DNA of 64,000 nucleotides from Burkholderia sp. SRS-W-2-2016. GTDB lineage: Bacteria > Pseudomonadota > Gammaproteobacteria > Burkholderiales > Burkholderiaceae. Within the stretch, counting starts at the first letter, position 1. Every line of letters starts with the position of its first letter. Positions 8,863 to 16,979 of this stretch are shown here, piece by piece. A model generated the notes under the pieces. That model was not told the DNA's origin. It saw only the letters and a program-made list of their open reading frames with translations, and made no database searches. The position numbers were made by a program, and so were the translations under genes. Location: positions 1 to 64,000 of the forward strand of contig NZ_MSDV01000074.1 in NCBI RefSeq assembly GCF_001931485.1. Reading direction: 5' to 3'.

Positions 8863-9192
8863 GCAGCGCTGAGCGACAGCGCTCCGCGCTCCGGTTTGCG
8901 GCACATTCATTCGTGCCGCACCAGAGTGCGAAGCCTGAGTGAATAAAACGCCCCAACGGGTTTCCCGTTGGGGCGTTTCTGTTTGCGCGGCCACTTCTTG
9001 ATCGCGGCATGCGGCGCATTCAGTCGAGACGGTCCCGCAGGCTTGCCGGGTAACACCGATACAGGTATCGCCACTACCACCCAACTCCCTGTTTTTTATC
9101 GGTTTTCTGCCTCGATGAGGGCTCCGCGCCGTCTAACTGCGTGGCATAATCGACCGACATAGCAGCCCGAAGTCATTACTACCCCGCATACC
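8863..9192. other. gltA-leuC intergenic region
   Basis: 330 bp without a gene. It holds the gltA terminator (8946-8980) and, further right, a possible leuC promoter: an extended -10 TGGCATAAT (9142-9150) with no good -35. I looked for a leucine-rich leader peptide before leuC and found none. A 15-codon open frame at 9115-9162 has a single leucine. Confidence 0.5.
8946..8980 (+). terminator. Rho-independent terminator after gltA
   Basis: AAACGCCCCAACGGG (8946-8960), loop TTT, then the exact complement CCCGTTGGGGCGTTT (8964-8978). The 15-bp perfect stem has T residues at its 3' end and A residues at its 5' end, so it could stop transcription in either direction. Confidence 0.92.
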
Positions 9193-10602
9193 ATGGCACA
9201 GACTCTCTACGACAAATTGTGGAACACCCACGTGGTCCACACGGAAGACGACGGCACCGCGATTCTCTATATCGACCGCCATCTGCTGCACGAAGTGACC
9301 AGCCCGCAGGCATTCGAAGGCCTGAAGATGGCCGAGCGTCCGGTATGGCGCATCAGCGCGAACCTGGCCGTGTCCGATCACAACGTGCCGACTACCGACC
9401 GTAGCCACGGCATCGCCGATCCGGTCTCGAAGCTGCAAGTCGACACGCTCGACACGAATTGCGACGCCTTCGGCATCACGCAGTTCAAGATGACCGATGT
9501 GCGTCAGGGCATCGTCCACATCATCGGACCGGAGCAGGGCGCGACGCTGCCGGGCATGACGATCGTCTGCGGCGACTCGCACACGTCCACGCACGGCGCG
9601 TTCGGCGCGCTCGCGCACGGCATCGGCACGTCGGAAGTCGAGCACGTGCTGGCCACGCAAACGCTGCTGCAGAAGAAGAGCAAGAACATGCTCGTGAAGG
9701 TCGAGGGCCAACTGCCGCGCGGCTGTACCGCGAAGGACATCGTGCTCGCGATCATCGGCAAGATCGGCACCGCGGGCGGCACCGGCTACGCGATCGAATT
9801 CGGCGGCTCGACGATTCGCGCGCTGACCATGGAAGGCCGCATGACGGTCTGCAACATGGCGATCGAAGCGGGCGCGCGCGCCGGCATGGTCGCGGTCGAC
9901 GACACCACGGTCGAATACCTGAAGGGCCGTCCGTACTCGCCGCAGGGCGTCGAGTGGGATCACGCGGTCGAGTACTGGAAGCAGTTCAAGTCCGACGAAG
10001 GCGCGCAATTCGACCGCGTGGTCGAGCTGAACGCCGCCGATATCGTGCCGCAGGTCACGTGGGGCACGTCGCCGGAAATGGTCACGTCGGTCGACGGCCG
10101 CGTGCCGGATCCGGAGCGCGAAAAGGACCCGGTCAAGCGCGACGCGATGGAACGCGCGCTCAAGTACATGGCGCTCGAGCCGAATGCGCCGATCGAGTCG
10201 ATCAAGCCGGATAAAATCTTCATCGGGTCGTGCACCAACGCGCGCATTGAAGACATTCGCGCCGCGGCTTACGTCGTGAAGAAGCTGGGTCGCCGCGTGG
10301 CGCCGAACATCCGTCTGGCGATGGTCGTGCCGGGTTCGGGGCTCGTGAAGGCGCAGGCGGAGCGTGAAGGCCTCGACAAGGTCTTTACCGACGCCGGCTT
10401 CGAATGGCGCGAGCCGGGTTGCTCGATGTGTCTCGCGATGAACGCCGACCGGCTCGATCCGGGCGAGCGTTGCGCGTCCACGTCGAACCGCAATTTCGAA
10501 GGTCGTCAGGGCGCCGGTGGTCGCACTCACCTGGTGAGCCCCGCGATGGCGGCAGCCGCGGCCATCGAAGGGCATTTCGTCGATATTCGCAAGCTTGGAT
10601 GA
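9193..10602 (+). CDS. leuC: 3-isopropylmalate dehydratase large subunit
   Basis: 469 aa. With LeuD it isomerises 2- to 3-isopropylmalate in leucine synthesis. It is an aconitase-superfamily enzyme. The [4Fe-4S] ligands are C347 in IGSCTNARIED and C410/C413 in PGCSMCLAMN. The N-terminus MAQTLYDKLWNTHVV is typical. Its stop codon overlaps the start of the small lipoprotein gene (ATGA at 10599-10602), which indicates translational coupling. No strong Shine-Dalgarno is visible before the ATG, but the start agrees with the family N-terminus. Confidence 0.97.
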   Translation: MAQTLYDKLWNTHVVHTEDDGTAILYIDRHLLHEVTSPQAFEGLKMAERPVWRISANLAVSDHNVPTTDRSHGIADPVSKLQVDTLDTNCDAFGITQFKMTDVRQGIVHIIGPEQGATLPGMTIVCGDSHTSTHGAFGALAHGIGTSEVEHVLATQTLLQKKSKNMLVKVEGQLPRGCTAKDIVLAIIGKIGTAGGTGYAIEFGGSTIRALTMEGRMTVCNMAIEAGARAGMVAVDDTTVEYLKGRPYSPQGVEWDHAVEYWKQFKSDEGAQFDRVVELNAADIVPQVTWGTSPEMVTSVDGRVPDPEREKDPVKRDAMERALKYMALEPNAPIESIKPDKIFIGSCTNARIEDIRAAAYVVKKLGRRVAPNIRLAMVVPGSGLVKAQAEREGLDKVFTDAGFEWREPGCSMCLAMNADRLDPGERCASTSNRNFEGRQGAGGRTHLVSPAMAAAAAIEGHFVDIRKLG

Positions 10603-10766
10603 CTCGCATGATGAAGAACATGAATCGCACCACTCTATTGCGCCGCTTCGCACTCGGTACGCTGGCCGGGCTTCTGCTCGGTCTGGCCGGTTGCAACACG
10701 GTGCACGGATTTGGCGAGGACATGTCGCACCTCGGCAATTCGATCAGCAATCACGCTGACAAATAA
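10599..10766 (+). CDS. Entericidin A/B-family small lipoprotein
   Basis: 55 aa. Basic residues precede a hydrophobic core (FALGTLAGLLLGLAGC), and the lipobox LAGC gives a lipid-modified cysteine at residue 31. The mature peptide is only about 25 residues (CNTVHGFGEDMSHLGNSIS), the entericidin pattern CNTxxGxGxDxxxxGxxI. Entericidins are small envelope lipoproteins, described as a toxin/antidote pair in E. coli; the job of a lone copy inside a leu operon is unknown. The start overlaps the leuC stop. A second possible ATG lies at 10608. A hairpin follows before leuD. Confidence 0.85.
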   Translation: MTRMMKNMNRTTLLRRFALGTLAGLLLGLAGCNTVHGFGEDMSHLGNSISNHADK

Positions 10767-10787
10767 GCGGTTTTTGATTTTTACCGG

Positions 10788-10825
10788 CGCTGCGGCGCGC
10801 GGCTTTCACGCCGCCAGCCGCAGCG
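10788..10825 (+). other. Intercistronic hairpin between the entericidin gene and leuD
   Basis: CGCTGCGGC (10788-10796) is exactly complementary to GCCGCAGCG (10817-10825), with an inner GCGGC/GCCGC helix around a TTTCAC loop. There is no T-run after it, so it is more likely an RNA processing or stability element than a terminator. Confidence 0.55.
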
Positions 10826-10852
10826 TCCGGTCTTCAGACAGGCGCAAGCGTC

Positions 10853-11506
10853 ATGGATAAATTCATCGTACACACCGGCGTCGTGGCGCCGCTCGATCGC
10901 GAGAACGTCGACACGGACGCGATCATTCCGAAGCAGTTCCTGAAGTCGATCAAGCGCACGGGCTTCGGTCCGAACGCATTCGACGAATGGCGCTACCTCG
11001 ACCACGGCGAGCCGGGTCAGGACAACTCGAAGCGTCCGCTGAACCCGGACTTCGTGCTCAACCAGCCGCGTTATCAGGGCGCATCGGTGCTGCTCGCGCG
11101 CAAGAATTTCGGTTGCGGCAGCTCGCGCGAACACGCGCCGTGGGCGCTGCAGCAGTACGGCTTTCGCGCGCTGATCGCGCCGAGCTTCGCCGACATCTTC
11201 TACAACAACTGCTTCAAGAACGGCGTGCTGCCGATCGTGCTGACCGAACAGCAGGTCGATCATCTGTTCAACGAAACGTATGCGTTCAACGGCTTCGAGC
11301 TGACGGTCGACCTCGACGCGCAAGTCGTGCGCACCGCCGACGGCACGACCGCCTACCCGTTTGAAGTTGCTGCATTCCGTAAGTACTGCCTGCTGAACGG
11401 CTTCGACGACATCGGTTTGACGCTGCGTCATGCCGACAAGATTCGTCAGTATGAAGCCGAACGTCTCGCGAAGCAGCCGTGGCTGAACAACCGCCTCGTC
11501 GGTTAA
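10853..11506 (+). CDS. leuD: 3-isopropylmalate dehydratase small subunit
   Basis: 217 aa, the usual length. It supplies the swivelling domain of isopropylmalate isomerase and pairs with LeuC. Recognised motifs are HTGVVAPLDRENVDTDAIIP at the N-terminus, KNFGCGSSREHAPWAL and ALIAPSFADIFYNNCFKNG. The gene sits 86 bp after the entericidin gene and 86 bp before leuB in the same direction, so leuC-ecn-leuD-leuB is probably one transcript. Confidence 0.97.
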   Translation: MDKFIVHTGVVAPLDRENVDTDAIIPKQFLKSIKRTGFGPNAFDEWRYLDHGEPGQDNSKRPLNPDFVLNQPRYQGASVLLARKNFGCGSSREHAPWALQQYGFRALIAPSFADIFYNNCFKNGVLPIVLTEQQVDHLFNETYAFNGFELTVDLDAQVVRTADGTTAYPFEVAAFRKYCLLNGFDDIGLTLRHADKIRQYEAERLAKQPWLNNRLVG

Positions 11507-11592
11507 ATGCGTGAGGGCATCGGCGCACCAGGGTGCGCTGGCCCGCGCGCGGTTCGCGCTCCCAGTCTCGACATAATCATCAAGGAATTCGC

Positions 11593-12660
11593 ATGAAGAT
11601 CGCAGTGTTGCCGGGCGACGGCATCGGTCCCGAAATCGTCAAGGAGGCCGTCAAGGTCCTGAACGTGCTCGGCGAGAAGTTCGAACTCGAAGAAGCGCCG
11701 GTCGGCGGCGCGGGCTACGAAGCGAAGGGCCATCCGCTGCCCGATTCGACGCTCGCTCTGGCGAAGGAAGCCGATGCGATCCTGTTCGGCGCGGTCGGCG
11801 ACTGGAAGTACGACAAGCTCGAACGCGCGCTGCGTCCGGAGCAGGCCATTCTCGGCCTGCGCAAGCATCTCGAACTGTTCGCGAACTTCCGCCCGGCGAT
11901 CTGCTATCCGCAATTGACCGGTGCGTCGTCGCTGAAGGAAGAGATCGTTTCGGGTCTCGACATCCTGATCGTGCGCGAACTGAACGGCGACATCTACTTC
12001 GGCGCGCCGCGCGGCGTGCGTTCGTCGCCGGACGGCCTGTTCGCCGGCGCGAAGGAAGGCTTCGACACGATGCGTTATGCGGAGCCGGAAGTGCGCCGCA
12101 TCGCGCACGTCGCATTCCAGGCGGCGCAAAAACGCGGCAAGAAGCTGTGCTCGGTCGACAAATCCAACGTGCTCGAAACGTCGCAGTTCTGGAAGGACGT
12201 GATGATCGACGTGTCGAAGGAATACGCGGACGTCGAGCTGTCGCACATGTACGTCGACAACGCGGCGATGCAGCTCGTGAAGGCGCCGAAATCGTTCGAC
12301 GTGATCGTGACCGGCAACATGTTCGGCGACATCCTGTCCGACGAAGCCGCGATGCTGACGGGTTCGATCGGCATGCTGCCGTCGGCGTCGCTCGACAAGA
12401 ACAACAAGGGCTTGTACGAGCCGTCGCACGGTTCGGCGCCGGACATCGCCGGCAAGGGCGTTGCAAATCCGCTCGCCACGATCCTGTCGGCGGCGATGAT
12501 GCTGCGCTATTCGCTGAACAAGGCGGAGCAGGCCGATCGCATCGAAAGCGCGGTGAAGAAGGTGCTCGAGCAGGGCTATCGCACCGGCGACATCCTCACG
12601 CCGGGTTGCAAGCAGGTCGGCACCGCCGCAATGGGCGACGCGGTCGTCGCGGCGCTGTAA
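11593..12660 (+). CDS. leuB: 3-isopropylmalate dehydrogenase
   Basis: 355 aa. It performs the NAD-dependent oxidative decarboxylation of 3-isopropylmalate, the third step of leucine synthesis. MKIAVLPGDGIGPEIVKEAV is the N-terminal nucleotide/substrate loop, VRELNGDIYFG carries the catalytic Arg/Tyr region, and GSAPDIAGKGVANP is the NAD-binding signature. The ATG at 11593 is chosen over an in-frame start 60 nt upstream because MKIAVLPGDG is the family start and AAGGAA precedes it. Two stable hairpins (12720-12775) follow and may end the leu transcript. Confidence 0.97.
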   Translation: MKIAVLPGDGIGPEIVKEAVKVLNVLGEKFELEEAPVGGAGYEAKGHPLPDSTLALAKEADAILFGAVGDWKYDKLERALRPEQAILGLRKHLELFANFRPAICYPQLTGASSLKEEIVSGLDILIVRELNGDIYFGAPRGVRSSPDGLFAGAKEGFDTMRYAEPEVRRIAHVAFQAAQKRGKKLCSVDKSNVLETSQFWKDVMIDVSKEYADVELSHMYVDNAAMQLVKAPKSFDVIVTGNMFGDILSDEAAMLTGSIGMLPSASLDKNNKGLYEPSHGSAPDIAGKGVANPLATILSAAMMLRYSLNKAEQADRIESAVKKVLEQGYRTGDILTPGCKQVGTAAMGDAVVAAL

Positions 12661-12719
12661 TGCGGAGCGCGCGAACGCGCGTTCAGGTAGTAGGCAATCC
12701 GTAGTTTTGCAGTCAATTC

Positions 12720-12775
12720 GCCGGGCTGTGAAAAGCCCGGCATCTACGAATCGGCCTGTTTTTCAGGCCGATTCG
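12720..12775 (+). terminator. Double hairpin after leuB
   Basis: The first stem is GCCGGGCT/AGCCCGGC (12720-12727 with 12734-12741). The second is CGAATCGGCCTG (12747-12758), loop TTTTT, then its exact complement CAGGCCGATTCG (12764-12775). The second 12-bp stem is perfect but lacks a 3' T-run, so termination is likely but not certain. Confidence 0.6.
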
Positions 12776-12851
12776 CGCTTGATCCGCTGCATCGTGTGAC
12801 TGGCGCGCCGCGAGGCGCCGCCGGACTCGAGTTTTCGTGTATATTGTGTCG

Positions 12852-12968
12852 ATGGCCCAGATCTCCCAAATCTCCTCGATTTCCAAACAGCACGGCATCA
12901 CTGCCCGTGCGATCGAGTTCGCCATTACCATCAAAACGATTACCCCGAAAACGATCACGAAGCGCTGA
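12852..12968 (+). CDS. Putative Ile/Thr-rich leader peptide upstream of asd
   Basis: A 38-codon frame runs from ATG at 12852 to TGA at 12966-12968 in the leuB-asd gap. It encodes 9 Ile, 6 Thr and 4 Lys. The last part reads AITIKTITPKTIT, very like the threonine-operon leader of enteric bacteria in composition. Thr, Ile and Lys are all made from the product of Asd, encoded 84 bp downstream. The frame is much richer in A+T than its neighbours. A hairpin (ACGATCA at 12951-12957 with TGATCGT at 12966-12972) spans the stop codon, and a strong hairpin follows at 12990-13028. Against it, no clear Shine-Dalgarno precedes the ATG, though a TATATT at 12840-12845 might even make the message almost leaderless. 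The function is inferred from composition and position. I know of no named family. Confidence 0.6.
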   Translation: MAQISQISSISKQHGITARAIEFAITIKTITPKTITKR

Positions 12969-13028
12969 TCGTCCGTTGTGTCCGCCCATCTTCCCCGCGC
13001 GGTCACTGCGGGCAAAGATGCGGGGAAG
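12951..13028 (+). promoter_or_regulatory. Candidate transcription attenuator of asd
   Basis: There are three pairings. (1) ACGATCA/TGATCGT (12951-12957 with 12966-12972), which encloses the end of the leader frame. (2) CTTCCCCGC (12990-12998) with its exact complement GCGGGGAAG (13020-13028), followed by TTT. (3) An alternative in which CCCGC (12994-12998) pairs with GCGGG (13008-13012), which excludes pairing 2. Pause hairpin, mutually exclusive folds and a GC-rich 3' hairpin are the layout of an amino-acid attenuator. The T-run is short (TTTCC), so the terminator would be weak or assisted. Confidence 0.5.
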
Positions 13029-13052
13029 TTTCCATTCGAAGGGTATGAAGTC

Positions 13053-14174
13053 ATGAACGTAGGTCTCGTAGGTTGGCGCGGCATGGTCGGCAGCGTCCTG
13101 ATGCAACGCATGCAGCAGGAAGGCGATTTCGACTTGATCGAACCGGTGTTTTTCAGCACCAGCAACGCGGGCGGCAACGCGCCGTCGTTCGCCAAGAACG
13201 AGACCAAGCTCAAAGATGCGACAAGCATTGACGACCTGAAGAAGTGCGACGCGATCATCTCGTGCCAGGGCGGCGACTACACCAACGAAGTGTTCCCGAA
13301 GCTGCGCGCGGCGGGCTGGAACGGCTACTGGATCGACGCGGCTTCGTCGCTGCGCATGAAGGACGACGCGGTCATCATTCTCGATCCGGTCAACCTCGAC
13401 GTGATCAAGAACGCGCTCGTTAAGGGCCAGAAGAATTTCATCGGCGGCAACTGCACGGTCAGCCTGATGCTGATGGCGCTGGGTGGCCTGTTCCGCGAAA
13501 ACCTCGTCGACTGGATGACGGCGATGACGTACCAGGCGGCTTCGGGCGCCGGTGCGCAGAACATGCGCGAGCTGCTGTCGCAAATGGGCACGCTGAACGG
13601 CGCGGTGAAGAACGAGCTGGCCGATCCGGCTTCGGCGATTCTCGACATCGACCGCCGCGTGCTGGAAGCGATGAACAGCGACAGCATGCCGACCTCGAAC
13701 TTCGGCGTGCCGCTCGCCGGCTCGCTGATTCCGTGGATCGACAAGGACCTCGGCAACGGTATGTCGAAGGAAGAGTGGAAGGGCGGCGCCGAAACCAACA
13801 AGATTCTCGGCAAGCCGGCCATGGGCACGCCGGGCTCGATTCCGGTCGACGGCCTGTGCGTGCGGATCGGCGCAATGCGCTGCCACTCGCAGGCGCTGAC
13901 GATCAAGCTGAACAAGGACGTGCCGCTCGACGAAGTGAACGACATCCTCGCGTCGGCCAACGACTGGGTGAAGGTCGTGCCGAACGAGCGCGAAGCGTCG
14001 ATGCGCGATCTGTCGCCGGCGGTCGTCACCGGCACGCTGACGGTGCCGGTCGGCCGCGTGCGCAAGCTCGCGATGGGCGGCGAATATCTGTCGGCGTTCA
14101 CGGTCGGCGATCAGCTACTGTGGGGCGCGGCGGAACCGCTGCGTCGCATGCTTCGCATTGTGCTCGACAAGTAA
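13053..14174 (+). CDS. asd: Aspartate-semialdehyde dehydrogenase
   Basis: 373 aa. It reduces beta-aspartyl phosphate to aspartate semialdehyde with NADPH, the branch point to Lys, Met, Thr and Ile. VGWRGMVGSVLMQRM (residues 6-20) is the NADP loop of the Gram-negative type. The active-site cysteine is C134 in IGGNCTVSLMLMALGG, and the catalytic histidine is H278 in RIGAMRCHSQALTIKL. An in-frame extension 75 nt upstream is rejected because MNVGLVGWRGMVGSV is the family start, preceded by AAGGG at 13039-13043. An Ile/Thr-rich leader frame and attenuator-like hairpins lie just upstream. Confidence 0.97.
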   Translation: MNVGLVGWRGMVGSVLMQRMQQEGDFDLIEPVFFSTSNAGGNAPSFAKNETKLKDATSIDDLKKCDAIISCQGGDYTNEVFPKLRAAGWNGYWIDAASSLRMKDDAVIILDPVNLDVIKNALVKGQKNFIGGNCTVSLMLMALGGLFRENLVDWMTAMTYQAASGAGAQNMRELLSQMGTLNGAVKNELADPASAILDIDRRVLEAMNSDSMPTSNFGVPLAGSLIPWIDKDLGNGMSKEEWKGGAETNKILGKPAMGTPGSIPVDGLCVRIGAMRCHSQALTIKLNKDVPLDEVNDILASANDWVKVVPNEREASMRDLSPAVVTGTLTVPVGRVRKLAMGGEYLSAFTVGDQLLWGAAEPLRRMLRIVLDK

Positions 14175-14180
14175 AGTAAA

Positions 14181-14239
14181 CTACGCGCTCACGACGCGTA
14201 GACAACTCAAGAAGCGTCGCGCTTGCGCGGCGCTTTTTT
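14181..14239 (+). terminator. Rho-independent terminator after asd
   Basis: CTACGCG/CGCGTAG (14181-14187 with 14194-14200) is followed by AAGCGTCGCGC (14212-14222) pairing with GCGCGGCGCTT (14225-14235, one G-U pair) and a run of six T (14234-14239). The second hairpin with its T-run is a convincing intrinsic terminator. Confidence 0.88.
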
Positions 14240-14312
14240 CATTGTGTGCTCCGATCATCTTGTCTCTTTCCATCCGCAAAACAGGCCGCGCGCTGACGCG
14301 CCGGGAGTCCCG

Positions 14313-16979
14313 ATGAACCTTCGACGCTCCGCTCTTCGGGCAATGTCCATTCAAAACGATCCGGGTCGAATCGCGAACGGGCCAGCGGCATTGGCCGCTG
14401 GCGCCGCTTTGGCTTTGGCACTGTTGGGCGGTGGCGCGGGCAATGCGCTGGCCGCGCCGGCGAACGCCGCGAGCGCGCCGGATGCCGCGTCGGGATCGGG
14501 TACGACCACGGTCGTGATGGCGATTGCGGCGGGGACCCAGTACACGGTTCGGTCTGGACAATCGTTGAACGACGTGGCGATCGCCATCACGCAATCGCAC
14601 GACGCCGCGGTACTCGTGCGCTCGACGCGTGCACTGTTCGACACCAATCCGGCTGCGTTCATCAATCACAACCCGAGCCGCCTGCGAGTGGGCTCGGTGT
14701 TGATCGTGCCGGCGCTGGATGCGACGGGGGCGTTGGCGGCTTCGTCGGCTGCTGTCGCGGCGGGGGCTTCGGGCGCTGTGGGTGCATCCGCGCCGTCCGG
14801 TTCGGCGTCTGCGCCGACGGCGGGGGCAGCGGCAGCCGGCGTGACGAGCGGTGTCGCGGAGGGGAATGCGGCCGCGGCGAGTGCGGCCAGTTCCGCGGAC
14901 CACGCGGCGACGCCGGTCGCGCCGGCGGTGTCCGGCAGTGCCAGCGCGCCCGCCGGAACCAGCGAGGCGGTGGTGAGCGGCGCGGCGGCGGGTGCCGTGG
15001 GTTCGTCCGCAGCGGTGGCGGGTTCGGCGGCGCAGCCGGCAAGCGGCGCGCAGGAGTGGACCGGCTCGGTTCAGCCGGGCGCGAGCGCGCCGGCCGGTCA
15101 GGCGTCGGCGCCGGCGACCGCCCCGGCAGTTGCTGGCACGCAGGCGGCTTCGCAGGCGCATCCGCAGGTGTCGAGCCTGCAGCAATTGCTGGCGCTGAAA
15201 AACCGCGTGCTGATGGAATTGCAGAAGCATGGCATTGGCGGTGCGCCGGCAGCGCCGGGCGCCGCGTCGACGAACGCCGCGCAGCCGGCCGCGGGCGGGT
15301 CTGCCGCGGCAATGGCGGCCGCACCGGGGCATGCGAACGTGGCGGCGACTTCGTCCAACGATGGCGGCCTGTCGCAGCGGCAACTGAGTATTGCCGGGGC
15401 GGTGGGTGCGGCGCTGGTCGTGCTGCTCGCGGCGTTGCGGATGGGGCGGCGCAAGCGCGACAAGGCGGCCGCGGCTCGTGCTGCGGAAGCGGCTAATGTC
15501 GACGCGGCGGAGTCGGGCCGTACTGATGATTCGCGGGATGCGGCCGAGGTAGGCGGTCAGGCGGCGGCTGTAAGCGCGGCAGGGCTCGTAGCAGCGGAGC
15601 GCGCGGAAGCGGAGCGCGCGGCAGCCGAACAGGCCGCGGCTGAACGTGCGGACGCAGAACGCATAGCGGCTGAACAGGCCGCCGCGGAGCGTGCGGAAGC
15701 GGAACGCGTGGCGGCGCAACAGGCTGCGGCAGAGCGTACGGCCGCTGAGCATGCAGCGGCGGAACGCGCGGAAGCGGATCGAGTAGCGGCGGAACGCGCA
15801 GCAGCCGAGCAGGCAGAAGCGGAGCGTACCGCTGCTGACCAACTCGCGGCGGAGCGTGCGGAAGCCGAACGCGCGGCAGCCGCACGGGCGGCGGAAGAAC
15901 ATGCCGCGGCGGCCGAACAAGCAGCGGCAGAGCAACCGGTAACTGACGAGGCCGCAGCAGAGCACGCGGCAACCGAGCAGGCAGCCACGCACCCCACTTC
16001 CGAACCCACCGCACCGACGCAACCCCTCACGAGCATTGCGCCAACCAGCGAAACCAACGCTCCCACCGAGTCCCCCACACCGGCTCACCACGAAGACCTG
16101 ACCGCAGCCGCAACCGCCGCCAGCCTCGCCGCAGCCGCGGAGCTCGGCGCGGAAGCGTTGCCGCTGCGACCGCTCGAACCGGGTGTCAGCAGCGCGGAGG
16201 ACGCGCACGCACCTCGTCTGCAATGGGACGACGAAATTCCACAAGGCGCCACGCCAAACCAACCGGCAGACCAACCGACCAGTACAACTACAACCACACA
16301 TCCCGCAGAAACCCCTTCGGCCGCCGCGCAAGCTCGCGCAGCCGAATCGCAGACCTCATTCGACGCTCCACCTTCTGTGCCTGATTTCACGCAACACCAG
16401 ATCGAACCGCGCACCACCGCGCCGTTCGGTCAGCCATTCAGCGATACCCCGACGCCGGCGCATCCGGTGCCGCCCCCGCCGGGCGAATTCCCGCGCGATG
16501 CCGTCGCCGCGTTCGGCAGCCTCGACATGCCGTTGCCGCCGCGCATCGAATTGCCGCCCGATAGCGCCGGCATCTCGACCTCGCTGTCGACGCAACCGGT
16601 CGCATCGCCGGAAGCCACCGCGAAGCAAGCGTTCCCCGCGTCCGATCCGGACCACGACGTGCCGCACATCGCCGACGAAATCGCCGCCGGCACCGCGGGC
16701 CACGGCGCTGTCGCCGGTCTCGGCGGCCCCGGTTTCGGCGCGCTGAAGCTCGACTTCGACCTCGAATTGCCGCCGAGCCTGGCCCAGCCGTTGCCGGACT
16801 TTACGCCGGCCGATCTCGGCCGGATCGCGCGCAACAAGCTCGAACTGGCCTCCGAGTACATCGAGCTCGGCGACCTCGCGGGCGCCCGCGCACTGATCAA
16901 CGAAGTGATCGAAGCCAACGATCCGGCCACGCGCACTGAAGCCCGCGCGTTGCTTTCGACGCTCGCGCCGCTGTCGTGA
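14313..16979 (+). CDS. fimV: FimV/HubP-like polar landmark protein
   Basis: 888 aa. A hydrophobic export segment (about 23-48) is followed by a LysM-like peptidoglycan-binding stretch (YTVRSGQSLNDVA to LRVGSVLIVP, about 77-133). Next comes a long Ala/Ser/Pro linker and one transmembrane helix near 357-377, followed by the basic stop-transfer MGRRKRDK. An Ala/Glu-rich pentapeptide-repeat region covers about 428-541, then an acidic Pro/Thr linker. The C-terminal FimV domain is at about 835-888 (LGRIARNKLELASEYIELGD). FimV/HubP proteins span the inner membrane and organise the cell pole, type IV pili and chemotaxis. The ATG at 14313 is preceded by GGGAG. The stop overlaps the GTG of truA. Confidence 0.85.
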   Translation: MNLRRSALRAMSIQNDPGRIANGPAALAAGAALALALLGGGAGNALAAPANAASAPDAASGSGTTTVVMAIAAGTQYTVRSGQSLNDVAIAITQSHDAAVLVRSTRALFDTNPAAFINHNPSRLRVGSVLIVPALDATGALAASSAAVAAGASGAVGASAPSGSASAPTAGAAAAGVTSGVAEGNAAAASAASSADHAATPVAPAVSGSASAPAGTSEAVVSGAAAGAVGSSAAVAGSAAQPASGAQEWTGSVQPGASAPAGQASAPATAPAVAGTQAASQAHPQVSSLQQLLALKNRVLMELQKHGIGGAPAAPGAASTNAAQPAAGGSAAAMAAAPGHANVAATSSNDGGLSQRQLSIAGAVGAALVVLLAALRMGRRKRDKAAAARAAEAANVDAAESGRTDDSRDAAEVGGQAAAVSAAGLVAAERAEAERAAAEQAAAERADAERIAAEQAAAERAEAERVAAQQAAAERTAAEHAAAERAEADRVAAERAAAEQAEAERTAADQLAAERAEAERAAAARAAEEHAAAAEQAAAEQPVTDEAAAEHAATEQAATHPTSEPTAPTQPLTSIAPTSETNAPTESPTPAHHEDLTAAATAASLAAAAELGAEALPLRPLEPGVSSAEDAHAPRLQWDDEIPQGATPNQPADQPTSTTTTTHPAETPSAAAQARAAESQTSFDAPPSVPDFTQHQIEPRTTAPFGQPFSDTPTPAHPVPPPPGEFPRDAVAAFGSLDMPLPPRIELPPDSAGISTSLSTQPVASPEATAKQAFPASDPDHDVPHIADEIAAGTAGHGAVAGLGGPGFGALKLDFDLELPPSLAQPLPDFTPADLGRIARNKLELASEYIELGDLAGARALINEVIEANDPATRTEARALLSTLAPLS
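15594..15935 (+). repeat. Pentapeptide-coding repeat tract inside fimV
   Basis: The translated tract is about 23 degenerate copies of a 5-residue unit A-E-(R/Q)-x-A (for example AERAE AERAA AEQAA), which is a 15-bp DNA period. A three-unit (15-residue) higher-order repeat is visible at the start. It should form a long charged alpha-helix or coiled coil facing the cytoplasm. Confidence 0.85.

Noticed and set aside
9115..9162. 15-codon frame before leuC as a leucine leader peptide
   Set aside because: It contains only one Leu codon and no terminator/antiterminator pair follows.
15594..15935. CRISPR-like or mobile repeat in fimV
   Set aside because: The repeats are in frame, have no unique spacers and encode a regular pentapeptide, so this is protein-level repetition.
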